Below, piece by piece: positions 43,073 through 51,940 of a stretch of DNA of 52,130 bases. The translations under genes and the position numbers were made by a program. The DNA is from Planctomycetaceae bacterium (GTDB taxonomy: Bacteria > Planctomycetota > Planctomycetia > Planctomycetales > Planctomycetaceae): assembly GCA_029259815.1 (NCBI GenBank), contig JAJDEJ010000070.1, positions 1-52,130 on the forward strand, in the 5' to 3' direction. Each line of letters starts with the position of its first letter. Within the stretch, counting starts at the first letter, position 1. The notes under the pieces were generated by a model. That model was not told the origin of the DNA. It saw only the letters and a list, made by a program, of their open reading frames with translations, and did no database searches.

Positions 43073-43438
43073 ATGACTCGATTGACTACCTTCATCATTG
43101 TGACCGCCATTGCTCTCGCCAGCTGCGCGTCGGCTGAGGCACAGTCGCGGATCGGACCACCACCGAGGCGACCAACCGTCAGCCCTTATTTGAATCTGCT
43201 TCGTCGTCCCAATGCCGGAGGAGGCGGACTTGGATTTAATTATTATCAGCGTCTCCTGCCGCAACAGCGCGCATTGCAAGCCGACCAGAGGCTGACAAGC
43301 TCTCTCAGTCAGGTTCGAAGCCGCCAATCGGCGCTGCAGCAGGAAATCGACAGCGGTCTCGCGCCGACCGGCCACCAGACCTCATTCCTGAATCTTGGCG
43401 GTTATTATCCTGCGAACACCGGTTCCAGAACGAGGTGA
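43073..43438 (+). CDS. Small secreted planctomycete-type protein
   Basis: This is a 121-residue protein with a clear signal peptide ending near ASAEAQ (about residue 24). The mature part begins with a proline/arginine-rich stretch, then VSPYLNLLRRPNAGGGG and NYYQRLLPQQRALQ, and a helical Gln-rich region follows. Small secreted proteins with an SPYLNLL motif are common in planctomycetes and are of unknown function. AGAGGA precedes the ATG. It sits between the export lipoprotein and another secreted protein, so a role at the cell surface or in the outer layer is likely but unproven. Confidence 0.75.
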   Translation: MTRLTTFIIVTAIALASCASAEAQSRIGPPPRRPTVSPYLNLLRRPNAGGGGLGFNYYQRLLPQQRALQADQRLTSSLSQVRSRQSALQQEIDSGLAPTGHQTSFLNLGGYYPANTGSRTR

Positions 43439-43530
43439 TGAGCAGATAATGCTCATCTCCATAACCGCTCACGAAGTTGACTCGGCCCTTCGCAATCTCT
43501 CCTGAGCAGAGTCGGGAAAGGATCCCTGTT

Positions 43531-44412
43531 ATGACCCGCATTTCGACAACCTTATTGGCACTGATCAGCGTTCTCGCCACTCAACAGCTCCTGGCGGTTC
43601 ACACCCATGCAGGTCGCGGTCTGTGGTCATCGTTCTCCAGTGGAGACAGCTGTTCTAGCACGTCAACATGCGATGCCGGTGGCTGCGATGAGATTGGATG
43701 TGACGGATGCGGCTACGGAGCAACGGCCCCATGTTCTGGCCCATTCGGTTGGATCTCCGACAGCCGCAAATCACGGGGTCGCGAACATCGCTTCATGTGG
43801 TATCTCAAATGGCAGGATCATAAGAAACTGCTGCACGAGGCATGCCCTCCAATTTACGACTGTCATTACGGATATTATCCCACCTGCTGGCGATTGCACC
43901 CGGAATGCCTACGATGCCCGCAAACCGGGGGTTGCCAAGCCGAACCTCACGGAGCGCCACCTGACTTTTATGGAGCGCCACCTGAACCCCATGGAGCGCC
44001 GTCTGAACCATATCTTGCACCACCTGAATCTCATGATGCACCTCCCGAACCTCATGAAACACCACCCGAACCTCATGGAACGTCACATGATGTGTGGACC
44101 GTACCTGAGCGCTCGACTCCACAGGCATCCGGCGGCTTCATGGCACCCACTTTCGAGCATCCTGAGGGTCTTCAAAAGGTTCCGTCGGCTGCGGTATCAT
44201 TTCTGACACTTCCGGCAGACTCACAGCATGTGCCCGCAGATCAGCCACTCAACAAGGTTGGCTTAACCGGAGCACCCAGGTCCGGCTCGATTCAGCAGAT
44301 ATCGGCTGAGGACATCGTGGTGACGGCTGATGATATCGTGGTGACTCTGAAAACTAGTCAATTTTCAAGTTGGCCGAGATCGCCTTCAGAGAGAGAATCG
44401 AAGAGTGAGTAA
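43531..44412 (+). CDS. Cys-rich secreted protein with Pro-His-Glu heptad repeats
   Basis: The protein has 293 residues from the ATG at 43531, with AAAGGA upstream and a signal peptide ending near THAG. The mature N-terminal part is cysteine-rich (CSSTSTCDAGGCDEIGCDGC) and is followed by YDCHYGYYPTCWRLHPECL, a motif typical of planctomycete secreted proteins. Residues 138-186 contain seven tandem 7-residue units of the form EPHGAPP. No enzymatic motif is seen. The protein may bind metal through His and Cys or form part of the cell wall or matrix. Its position at the end of the export block suggests a surface role. Confidence 0.72.
   Translation: MTRISTTLLALISVLATQQLLAVHTHAGRGLWSSFSSGDSCSSTSTCDAGGCDEIGCDGCGYGATAPCSGPFGWISDSRKSRGREHRFMWYLKWQDHKKLLHEACPPIYDCHYGYYPTCWRLHPECLRCPQTGGCQAEPHGAPPDFYGAPPEPHGAPSEPYLAPPESHDAPPEPHETPPEPHGTSHDVWTVPERSTPQASGGFMAPTFEHPEGLQKVPSAAVSFLTLPADSQHVPADQPLNKVGLTGAPRSGSIQQISAEDIVVTADDIVVTLKTSQFSSWPRSPSERESKSE
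43942..44088 (+). repeat. Seven tandem 21-base repeats inside the secreted-protein gene
   Basis: Seven in-frame 21-base units encode EPHGAPP, DFYGAPP, EPHGAPS, EPYLAPP, ESHDAPP, EPHETPP and EPHGTSH. The copies differ, so the array is not recent. Because the unit is a multiple of three and avoids stops, it reads open in one other forward frame and in at least one reverse frame too, which explains the long spurious ORFs here. Copy number may vary between strains. Confidence 0.88.
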
Positions 44413-45111
44413 ACCCGAAAGCCAGACATGACGAGATTCTGGTAACTGTAGAATACGAGAACAGCCTGCATCTGGTCTCTGTGCATCCTTTTTCGGACCA
44501 GTTCGAGGCGTGGCAACTATGTCAGTTCGACCAGTTCACTAGGATCAGGATCGAATCGTGTTGCTCGATGAAACCTGGAGCCCATCTGGGATGCCTGTGA
44601 GATACTGATCCACGCGAGATGAGTATCCATGTGAGCCGGGCCTCCCTTGAACCAGGGGCCAGACGAATTCTCGCAGGACAGGGCATCTCAAGGGCCTTGT
44701 CATACAATGCAGACATGATGTTGAATCAGCCAGTGTGCATTCAGTCTGCCCCATCCAACCTCACCAGTTTCGACGTTGCCTCAGTGAGCATCAGAGACTG
44801 GCTGGTATGACGGGGGACCAAGGTCTGATCTGCCGGCAAGAAGGCATGTGACCAATTCTCGCGGCGAAGCGAGTGGCCGTTCTCAGGTCAAAGTGTGAAG
44901 CGGCTGGTGGGGCCGACCGAGTGCGTGGAAACTCCACCAATTGTCGCCAGAATCGCCACGATCGGCGGTCACGACCGTAATCAAATCCGCCGAGTGAGCG
45001 CATTCATACTTGTCGATGACCGGCCCGGATGGTCTAATGATTGGTCCGCGAATTAGTTAGTCTTAGCGGTTGGATGTTCTGTTCTGGGGCCGAGGACGGA
45101 GAGTGTCAGCG
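44413..45111. other. About 700 bases with no supported gene
   Basis: Only short frames without recognisable similarity are seen on either strand. On the minus strand around 44870-45030 the translation contains TVVTADRGDSGDNWWSFHAL, which looks protein-like but cannot be given a start or family, so a decayed gene is possible. CTCGC-GGCGAA-GCGAG forms a small hairpin near 44858-44873. The gap separates the export block from the FHA/TPR pair and probably contains a promoter for the latter. Confidence 0.45.
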
Positions 45112-46527
45112 ATGATGTTGGACTTGGCGCTGCACGTACGTGATCAGGCCGGAATCGACAAAGAAATTGTCGTCCGAAGGCCCTACGCGATTGTCGGTTC
45201 CGGTCAGGATTCGGATGTTCGGATCCCCGACATGGATTTGACCAAGCCCCGCCGCCTGTACTTCCAGGCTGTGGATGAAGGCATTTTGGCCGTCAGATTG
45301 TCGAGCCCGCGCCAGACCAAAAAAGGGGCTCCGGCTGCCGCTCATCTTCTAGGCAACCGTGAACGTCTCAAAGTTGGTCCGTATACGGTGGCAGCTGAAC
45401 TGCGGAGCCCCCACGCGGATACGGCGGCGCGGTACCAGCGTGACTTCTCAATTCGACGCCTCCCGAATCAACCAAACACAAACCTGTGCCTCAGATTTGT
45501 CAATGGGCACACACGCACGGGTCGAGTATCGGCTCGATACCTCCGCGACACCATGACACTGATCGGCAGTTCGAGCCGCAGTCACCTCAAGTTATCACAT
45601 CCTGACGTTCCGGACTTCCATTCGAGCATTGTGAGAACCGGGAACGAGATTTGGATTCTCGCTTTGTCCAGGAAATGTGAGCTACAGGTGAATGGCCACC
45701 GCGTGCGGCATATCAAATTGGTGTCCGGTGACATTCTGTCGATTGGCCCATTCCTCATGCAATTGCAAGTGGATCAGCACCGTGACTCGTCCACCGTCCT
45801 GATCCCGCGGGAGAGGGCGGTGCGAACCATCCCGCCAGCGGATGCCTCATCTGGTTTACCTGATTCGGTGCAGCTTCCCGATTCGACTGACCTCATCGCC
45901 ACGTCCTCATCGCCGCTGGCGACTGGAGAGAAGCCGGGTGGATCCCTCATACCTCATCAAAGTGGCATTCTGGACTCCGACTCGGCCAGCAAAGTGGCCG
46001 AGACCGGGTTCGAGCAACAGGACAATTCGGGAGAGCAAGATGCGATCTCATGCTCCTCTAACACGGATGTGGTTGAGCTGGTTGAACAGTTGACTGGTCT
46101 CCAGCAAATGCTAATTGAGCAGTCGCAACTGCAAACCTCGCTGATGATTCAACTCGCCGCGGGTGCGCAAACCAACCAGAGAAGTCAGGAGGACCTGCTT
46201 CGCGAGCAGATTGCCGCAATTCAAAGCATTGCGGGCGAACTCCAGGCTTGGCGAAGTGACTTGGAAAAGCGGGTGGAGTCAGCAGCAGGCGCACCGCTGC
46301 CGCTTGGTCCGCCACTGTTGCCTGGAGTTCCGCCTCGAAATCTCACCCAGGACGGACCGTTCGATCCCGCTGAATTGCCGCACCTTGCGCGGGAGCCCAA
46401 GTCTCAAGAGGACATCGAAGCACACTCGTCGCTGTCGGAGCGGATCGAGTTTCTTGAACAGGAGCGGAACAGCATCATTCAGAGAATCGTGAGGCTGCTT
46501 CCCAACTCCCGCGATAGCACACGATGA
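45112..46527 (+). CDS. Protein with two degenerate FHA domains and a coiled coil
   Basis: This is a 471-residue protein. FHA-like domain 1 spans about residues 5-100 (VVRRPYAIVGSGQDSDVRI), and domain 2 about 140-217 (LIGSSSRSHLKLSHPD, then VPDFHSSIVRTGNEIWIL). The phosphothreonine-binding Arg of the usual G-R motif is replaced by Ser in both, and only the second keeps the FH of the S-x-x-H region. A linker of low complexity follows, then a Gln-rich coiled coil at about 317-392. The ATG at 45112 is chosen because GGAGAG is well spaced before it. It may act as a scaffold, and the neighbouring TPR gene supports this, but ligand binding is doubtful. Confidence 0.78.
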   Translation: MMLDLALHVRDQAGIDKEIVVRRPYAIVGSGQDSDVRIPDMDLTKPRRLYFQAVDEGILAVRLSSPRQTKKGAPAAAHLLGNRERLKVGPYTVAAELRSPHADTAARYQRDFSIRRLPNQPNTNLCLRFVNGHTRTGRVSARYLRDTMTLIGSSSRSHLKLSHPDVPDFHSSIVRTGNEIWILALSRKCELQVNGHRVRHIKLVSGDILSIGPFLMQLQVDQHRDSSTVLIPRERAVRTIPPADASSGLPDSVQLPDSTDLIATSSSPLATGEKPGGSLIPHQSGILDSDSASKVAETGFEQQDNSGEQDAISCSSNTDVVELVEQLTGLQQMLIEQSQLQTSLMIQLAAGAQTNQRSQEDLLREQIAAIQSIAGELQAWRSDLEKRVESAAGAPLPLGPPLLPGVPPRNLTQDGPFDPAELPHLAREPKSQEDIEAHSSLSERIEFLEQERNSIIQRIVRLLPNSRDSTR

Positions 46528-46669
46528 TCCCGCTTGATCTGGCGACATTGCGACGGCGAGCACCACGAGGCAGCCAGATCTGGTGTGTGAATTTCGGAGC
46601 GCATTGGCGAAGTTCGCCATCGTCAGGATCCAGATCCTTCGCTCATTATTAATTCAGTCTGGGGCCACA

Positions 46670-49600
46670 ATGCCAAGCTGTAAGCCAAGAATGTCTGACA
46701 AACAGGTTCCCGACCCGGACGGATCGCCGCAGATCGACCGTGCCGGGGGCGAAGTCCGTGAGTCAGAGACAACACCGATTCCCGACGTTCTGGTCCACGT
46801 TAATCTTCGACTGCTGTTGATCACCTTAGCAATCACCGCAGTCGTGCTAGGCACGACCTTCGTTGTGCATTCCGTTCAACTACGGAAGAATGTTGAGTAC
46901 TTTGTGCAACAGGCTGATGAGGCTGAAGCACACGGAGACTTGGATGCGGCCATCAAGTATCTCAAGCTCTATGTGAGCCTCCTCCGTGAGACATCCGGTC
47001 AGAGAGATCTGCCGTATGTGGACTCGATGAATCGGTTGGCGAACCTGTATGAGCGGCGCGCCTCCGGTTTCGGAGACGCAGAACGGGCCTTCCAGTTATT
47101 CGAGGAGGTCCTCCGACTCGATCCCGACAGGCACGACAGCCGCTCAAAACTGGTGGATTTGTCACTGCTGATGGGGCGGAATCGGGACGCACTGGCGCAC
47201 ATTGATAAACTGCTCGCCCAGTCCGAAGAGTTGGCTCAGGACGAGCCGTTTTCACCGCATCTCGATTGGAACGAGCTTTTCGTGCAGCGCGGTCGCTGTC
47301 TGGAATTGTTGGGCGACATCACCGGTGCACAGAAGAGTTTTTGTGAAAGTGTCGTTGCCGACCCAAGTCAATGCGAGCCGTACGTAAATCTCGCACGAAT
47401 TGTCGCCACGAATCCCGACGCCGTTTGCACACGAGAGGAAATCGCGGGAGTCTCAGCAGGTGTCGCGACATTTGTCAGCGATGCGTTTCCCGCTGAGACC
47501 GATGGGAGTGCAGCAGCAGCCCTCAAGACGTCCAATGCCGTTCTCGCCATGATGGTTGAGCATGGTGCACCACTTTGGGAGGCCCACCGTCAGCGGGCAG
47601 TGTTCCTGTCGTCCCTCAGATCAACACGTGAACAGGCGCCCCAACAACGGCCAGCGGCTGAGATCCGGGCCGACGCGTTGCTCGCAAGACTCGACGAGGA
47701 TCAAAACGGTACCCTGAGCAGTGAGGAGTCCAACGATTCCGAAATACCGGCATTCACTGACAGCAACGGTGACAGTCGCATCGAGTCTACGGAATTGGTT
47801 GAACGGCTCATCGTAACGGAGTCAACCAGTCGCTTGCGCCAAGCCGAGGCATCGATTGAACGGGCACAGGAAATCGCGGACGGCGAAGATGTCGAGGCAA
47901 CTCTCGCGGTACTGAAGTCCGCCGTCGATGTCTTTCTGGTGCTGGCGGAGTCTCTGCAATACGTGAAGCCCGCTCAGGCGCAAGAGTATGTCGTCCGCGC
48001 CCGGACACATGCCGCACGGGCGGCGGAACTGGACGACCGCTCTCCGGCTTCCCTGTTCGCCCAGGCCCAGCTGGAACTCCGCACTCTGGGCTTCGCTGAC
48101 GATGCCAGTGTTCGGCAGCAACGTCTGGATGAGGCAGAATCACTGCTTCAATCGAGTTACCAGATCCTGCAATCAGCCGATCCCCAATCCGACGAGGATG
48201 CGAGTGCAAATGACCCGTTACGGGTCGCCGTCATCTGGACACTTGCGGACGTTCTCATTTCCCAGCTGGAGCGCGATCCCGCAAATGAAGAAGGGCTGCG
48301 CAAGGAACTCCGCTCCAGTGACAAAATCAATCCAACAGGCCTGATTCCGGAATTGCAGGCCGCAAACTACTCTCAGCAATTGATTGAGTTTCTCAATGGG
48401 CGGCTGTACCTGGCCGACCAGAAGTGGAGAGCAGCAGAGGAGGCGCTCCGCAACGCGACTGCCGGTGCTGGTCAGGCGACAGACTTTGCCCGCCGTGTCG
48501 CATTACTGCGTGTTCAATGTGCGGACCGATTGGGAAACACCGACGCACAGGTTGAACACACTCTGGCCCTCGTCCAAATGGAACCGACTTGGGGTCCGGC
48601 ACGTGTGGCGCACGCCGAAGCTTACTTCGATGCCGGACGGCTTGAAGAAGCGATCGAGGAATATTCAGCCTTTGCAGCTCAGCCGCAATTTACCGAGCGT
48701 TTCCTTCGCTTGCTGTTCGCCAGAGAAACCCGCAAACCATTCCAGCGACGACGATGGCAGGCCATCGAAAACGCCCTCGGACACCTGGAACAGCAGCCGG
48801 AAAATGTCCACAGCGCTTCGATCCTGCGCAGTGAATTGCTGTATCAACAGGCGTTGGCGGCTCAACAGGCACATCAATCTGCGGGTCGCACTGACATCAG
48901 CGGGAACGCCACGGCAAAGCTGGATGAAGCGGAGAGGTTGCTGCGGCAATCAGTCGCGGAGGCTCCTGACGAGGTCGACCTTCGGGTGGCGCTGGTTGAA
49001 CTCATCGTGAGGAATTTCGACTTGCATCCGGAGGAGCGTGTCTCCCGTTGCCAGGACGTGCTGACCGAAGCTGTCTCTCACCTGGGTGACGACGTGACGA
49101 TTCGCCGCGCCGCCGCGACTGCTGCGATTCTCCAACCCAAATCATCTGCCCTCCCGTCTTTGCTCGTGCTTCTGCGTGACAACCCTGAATTTAGCACCGA
49201 CGAGCGCGTCGACCTTCTCATGAGTGTGGCCCGGTCCTACCAGTTGATTGACGAACCAGACCTCGCTTTGGAGTTGTACGTTGAGGCCGCTGAACTTCAG
49301 CCGACCGATATCACAATCCCCACATCGGCACTGCAACTCCTGATTCAACAGATCGTCAAAGACAGCGGCGTTCTAGGAGACCATCAGGCCATCTGGGATC
49401 AGATGATTGCTCACCTGTCAGACATCGAGGGGCAGGACGGACCTTACACCTCCTATTACACAGCCAGCAACATCATTCTCACGGCCCCCGTCGAACCGGA
49501 CGAAATGCAGAGACTCCCGGAGGCCCGCATCCTGCTGAGACGGGCAGAGCGAGAACGACCAAGTTGGGCAGCGATTCCTCGAATGCTGGGCGAACTCGAA

Positions 49601-51898
49601 ACTCTTTTGCTTCATCGGGAAGCCGCTTTCGCCCATCTCAAGAAGGCCATCGAACTGGGCGATCGCAGCGAAACCGTCGTCGGACGCGTGATCGAGTTTC
49701 ATCTCGAACAAGAGCGTAACGACGAAGCCAAACGCCTGCTGGAGCTTGTCGCGCGGGAGCGGCCCCAACTCCTGTCCGGCAAGTTTGCACAACTCGCTTG
49801 GACGATCGGTCGTCGCCTGGAAGAGAACAGTATGACACTGGGAGTTCTACGGGAGCGGGCAACGGCCTCTGATGATGCCGATGTCAAGATCGCGATGGCT
49901 TTGGACTACATGGATCGCGGAGATAGTGATGCCGAAGTCGAAGAGTTGTTGAGGCAGGCCTGTAATGAGATGCCCGAATCCCCGCGTCCCTGGCTGGCCA
50001 TTGTCAATTTCTATGGACGCTCTGGCCGAAATGTGGACGCACTTGATGCGATCGACGAAGCACAGAGCGCACTTCCGGACGATCCCCCAATCCTGAAGCC
50101 CCTGACCATCGCCCGCTGTTATGACATGCTACGGGCGGATGATGCCGAGCAGCAGGAGATCTACTGGAACGGCGCCGAGAACCATTACGTCGCGGCCGTG
50201 GAGGCCGACCCCGCGAATCTCGGTACAGAATTGAGGTTGATCGAGTTCTACACGCGGGTCAACCGCATGGGCAAGGCGCTGGAGCGGATTGAAAAAGTCC
50301 TTGCCCCAGACAGCAAGGCTCCACCGGAATTTCGCGCCTGGGCATTGCGACGGCAGGCATTGGTTGCCGCCTCGTCCGGAGCATTTGAAGATACAACGAA
50401 AGCTTTGCAGAAACTGAAGGCGACGTCGTCAGTCAGTGAAGCCGGGCGGATCGAGAACCTCCGCGCCCAACTCGCCATCTATACTTCGCGAAATCAAACC
50501 GCCGATCGCAACGACATGCTGACCGTGCTGACGGAGCTGCACGAACTGACGGACGGGGTCTTGACCACCCGGGAGCGGTATCAACTGGCCGCGTATTCTC
50601 TGGCGACCGGAGACTGGCCGCTGGCCCAGACAGCCTATCGAGAATGGATTGACGCTGAGCCAAGCAACTCCGCCGCCCTGGCACAATTCGCGGCTGCCTT
50701 GATTGAACGTACTGCTGACGAAGCTGTCAATCTCGACGAAGCCCGCAGCACACTCGACCGGCTCCGCCTTATCGAACCGCGAACTTACCGCACGGCCAAC
50801 CTCGAGGCACACTGGGTTGCTGCAAGCGACGAGCCAGCCGAGGCCGCCCGCCAACTCTCGAAATTCGTTCAACAGTTCTCCGATGTTTCGCTCGATCCGG
50901 TCTTCGATGACATTCGAGAACAGACAGATGCGGTCGCTGCCATTCAAATCCTCAGGGAAGCAAAGCACCTGCAGGATGATCCAACAGTCTCTGCATCTCT
51001 GGAAAAGGCGGACAAGCAAATCCAGTCAGATGATGAAGACGGAGCGCTGGCCATCCTGAAGCAACTCGCCGAAGCCCAAATGGCCGTTGTGCAACTGCGA
51101 ACGGATGCCCTCAAGAATGCGGCTGATTTCCTCGACAGCATCAAGCAGACTGACACCGCACAGCAGCTTTACGAGATGTACGCCGAGCGTTCACCTCGCC
51201 CCACAGCCACGTTGGAACGGGCCCAGTTTCTGAGCAAGCACGGACAGACCGACGAAGCCCTTGATCTGTGTCGTGGCGCCTGGGAGACCAACCGGCCGGA
51301 ACACGTTGCCACCGTCGTTGCTGCCCTCCTACGTAGAAACGGCATCACAGATCCGAAGATAGTGCAGCCATTTGCCGACAGGCTCCAACCCACGATCGAC
51401 GAGGCCACGACGACTCAAGCCAGGCGAGATCGTCTCTTCGAGCTGGGGAGCCTGCAGGATCTGCTCCAGGATTACGAGCAGGCAGCCGCATCATTCTTCA
51501 AGATCGTTCAGGAGAACCCCAACGATGTCTCCGCCGGCAATAACCTGGCCTATCTCTGGGCCCGGCAGGGTGAGCGGATTCCCGAAGCGCTGACGCTCAT
51601 CGATCACCTCATCCAGAAATACGGCCAAAGTGCGGAGCTGCTCGACACGAAAGCCATTGTCCTGCTGGCGGCGGGACAGTCACAGGATGCGGTGGAGATC
51701 CTGCAGACGATTGTTGACGCCGCTCCGGGTCCTGTTTCCTATCTACACCTGGCCGAGGCTCAGGCAGCCGACAGCGACAAAGCGTCGGCGCAGGCGTCAC
51801 TGCAAACGGCTGAAGAGGAGGGTCTTACATCACCGGCTCTGCATCCACTCGATCGCCGGGCATACAATCGGCTGAGACAAACGGTGACAAAACGGTAG
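46670..51898 (+). CDS. Giant membrane-anchored TPR protein with an EF-hand pair
   Basis: The protein has 1742 residues from the ATG at 46670 (46691 is also possible). One membrane segment near residues 45-65 (LRLLLITLAITAVVLGTTFV) follows a short cytoplasmic leader. The rest is almost entirely helical TPR-like repeats, for example AEAHGDLDAAIKYLKLYV early and ENPNDVSAGNNLAYLWARQG near the end. Two EF-hand loops, DEDQNGTLSSEE (342-353) and DSNGDSRIESTE (364-375), interrupt the repeats and could bind calcium. TPR proteins of this type often accompany exosortase-linked polysaccharide synthesis, where they may assemble synthesis or export complexes. The function is inferred only from architecture and position. 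Confidence 0.85.
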   Translation: MPSCKPRMSDKQVPDPDGSPQIDRAGGEVRESETTPIPDVLVHVNLRLLLITLAITAVVLGTTFVVHSVQLRKNVEYFVQQADEAEAHGDLDAAIKYLKLYVSLLRETSGQRDLPYVDSMNRLANLYERRASGFGDAERAFQLFEEVLRLDPDRHDSRSKLVDLSLLMGRNRDALAHIDKLLAQSEELAQDEPFSPHLDWNELFVQRGRCLELLGDITGAQKSFCESVVADPSQCEPYVNLARIVATNPDAVCTREEIAGVSAGVATFVSDAFPAETDGSAAAALKTSNAVLAMMVEHGAPLWEAHRQRAVFLSSLRSTREQAPQQRPAAEIRADALLARLDEDQNGTLSSEESNDSEIPAFTDSNGDSRIESTELVERLIVTESTSRLRQAEASIERAQEIADGEDVEATLAVLKSAVDVFLVLAESLQYVKPAQAQEYVVRARTHAARAAELDDRSPASLFAQAQLELRTLGFADDASVRQQRLDEAESLLQSSYQILQSADPQSDEDASANDPLRVAVIWTLADVLISQLERDPANEEGLRKELRSSDKINPTGLIPELQAANYSQQLIEFLNGRLYLADQKWRAAEEALRNATAGAGQATDFARRVALLRVQCADRLGNTDAQVEHTLALVQMEPTWGPARVAHAEAYFDAGRLEEAIEEYSAFAAQPQFTERFLRLLFARETRKPFQRRRWQAIENALGHLEQQPENVHSASILRSELLYQQALAAQQAHQSAGRTDISGNATAKLDEAERLLRQSVAEAPDEVDLRVALVELIVRNFDLHPEERVSRCQDVLTEAVSHLGDDVTIRRAAATAAILQPKSSALPSLLVLLRDNPEFSTDERVDLLMSVARSYQLIDEPDLALELYVEAAELQPTDITIPTSALQLLIQQIVKDSGVLGDHQAIWDQMIAHLSDIEGQDGPYTSYYTASNIILTAPVEPDEMQRLPEARILLRRAERERPSWAAIPRMLGELETLLLHREAAFAHLKKAIELGDRSETVVGRVIEFHLEQERNDEAKRLLELVARERPQLLSGKFAQLAWTIGRRLEENSMTLGVLRERATASDDADVKIAMALDYMDRGDSDAEVEELLRQACNEMPESPRPWLAIVNFYGRSGRNVDALDAIDEAQSALPDDPPILKPLTIARCYDMLRADDAEQQEIYWNGAENHYVAAVEADPANLGTELRLIEFYTRVNRMGKALERIEKVLAPDSKAPPEFRAWALRRQALVAASSGAFEDTTKALQKLKATSSVSEAGRIENLRAQLAIYTSRNQTADRNDMLTVLTELHELTDGVLTTRERYQLAAYSLATGDWPLAQTAYREWIDAEPSNSAALAQFAAALIERTADEAVNLDEARSTLDRLRLIEPRTYRTANLEAHWVAASDEPAEAARQLSKFVQQFSDVSLDPVFDDIREQTDAVAAIQILREAKHLQDDPTVSASLEKADKQIQSDDEDGALAILKQLAEAQMAVVQLRTDALKNAADFLDSIKQTDTAQQLYEMYAERSPRPTATLERAQFLSKHGQTDEALDLCRGAWETNRPEHVATVVAALLRRNGITDPKIVQPFADRLQPTIDEATTTQARRDRLFELGSLQDLLQDYEQAAASFFKIVQENPNDVSAGNNLAYLWARQGERIPEALTLIDHLIQKYGQSAELLDTKAIVLLAAGQSQDAVEILQTIVDAAPGPVSYLHLAEAQAADSDKASAQASLQTAEEEGLTSPALHPLDRRAYNRLRQTVTKR

Positions 51899-51940
51899 AT
51901 CCCACAAATTCGGAGGGTGTAGTCCGTCATTGGTGGTGGT

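Noticed and set aside
43942..44088. Repeat array as a CRISPR
   Set aside because: Units are directly adjacent without spacers, diverged and in frame with a protein; no cas genes are near.
43607..44206. 199-codon forward ORF with repeated MERHLN-type units
   Set aside because: It is the alternative-frame reading of the 21-base repeats; the frame at 43531 has a signal peptide and ribosome site.
44440..44470. Terminator after the secreted-protein gene (CCAGA...TCTGG)
   Set aside because: Only a 5-bp stem with a long loop and no T-run.
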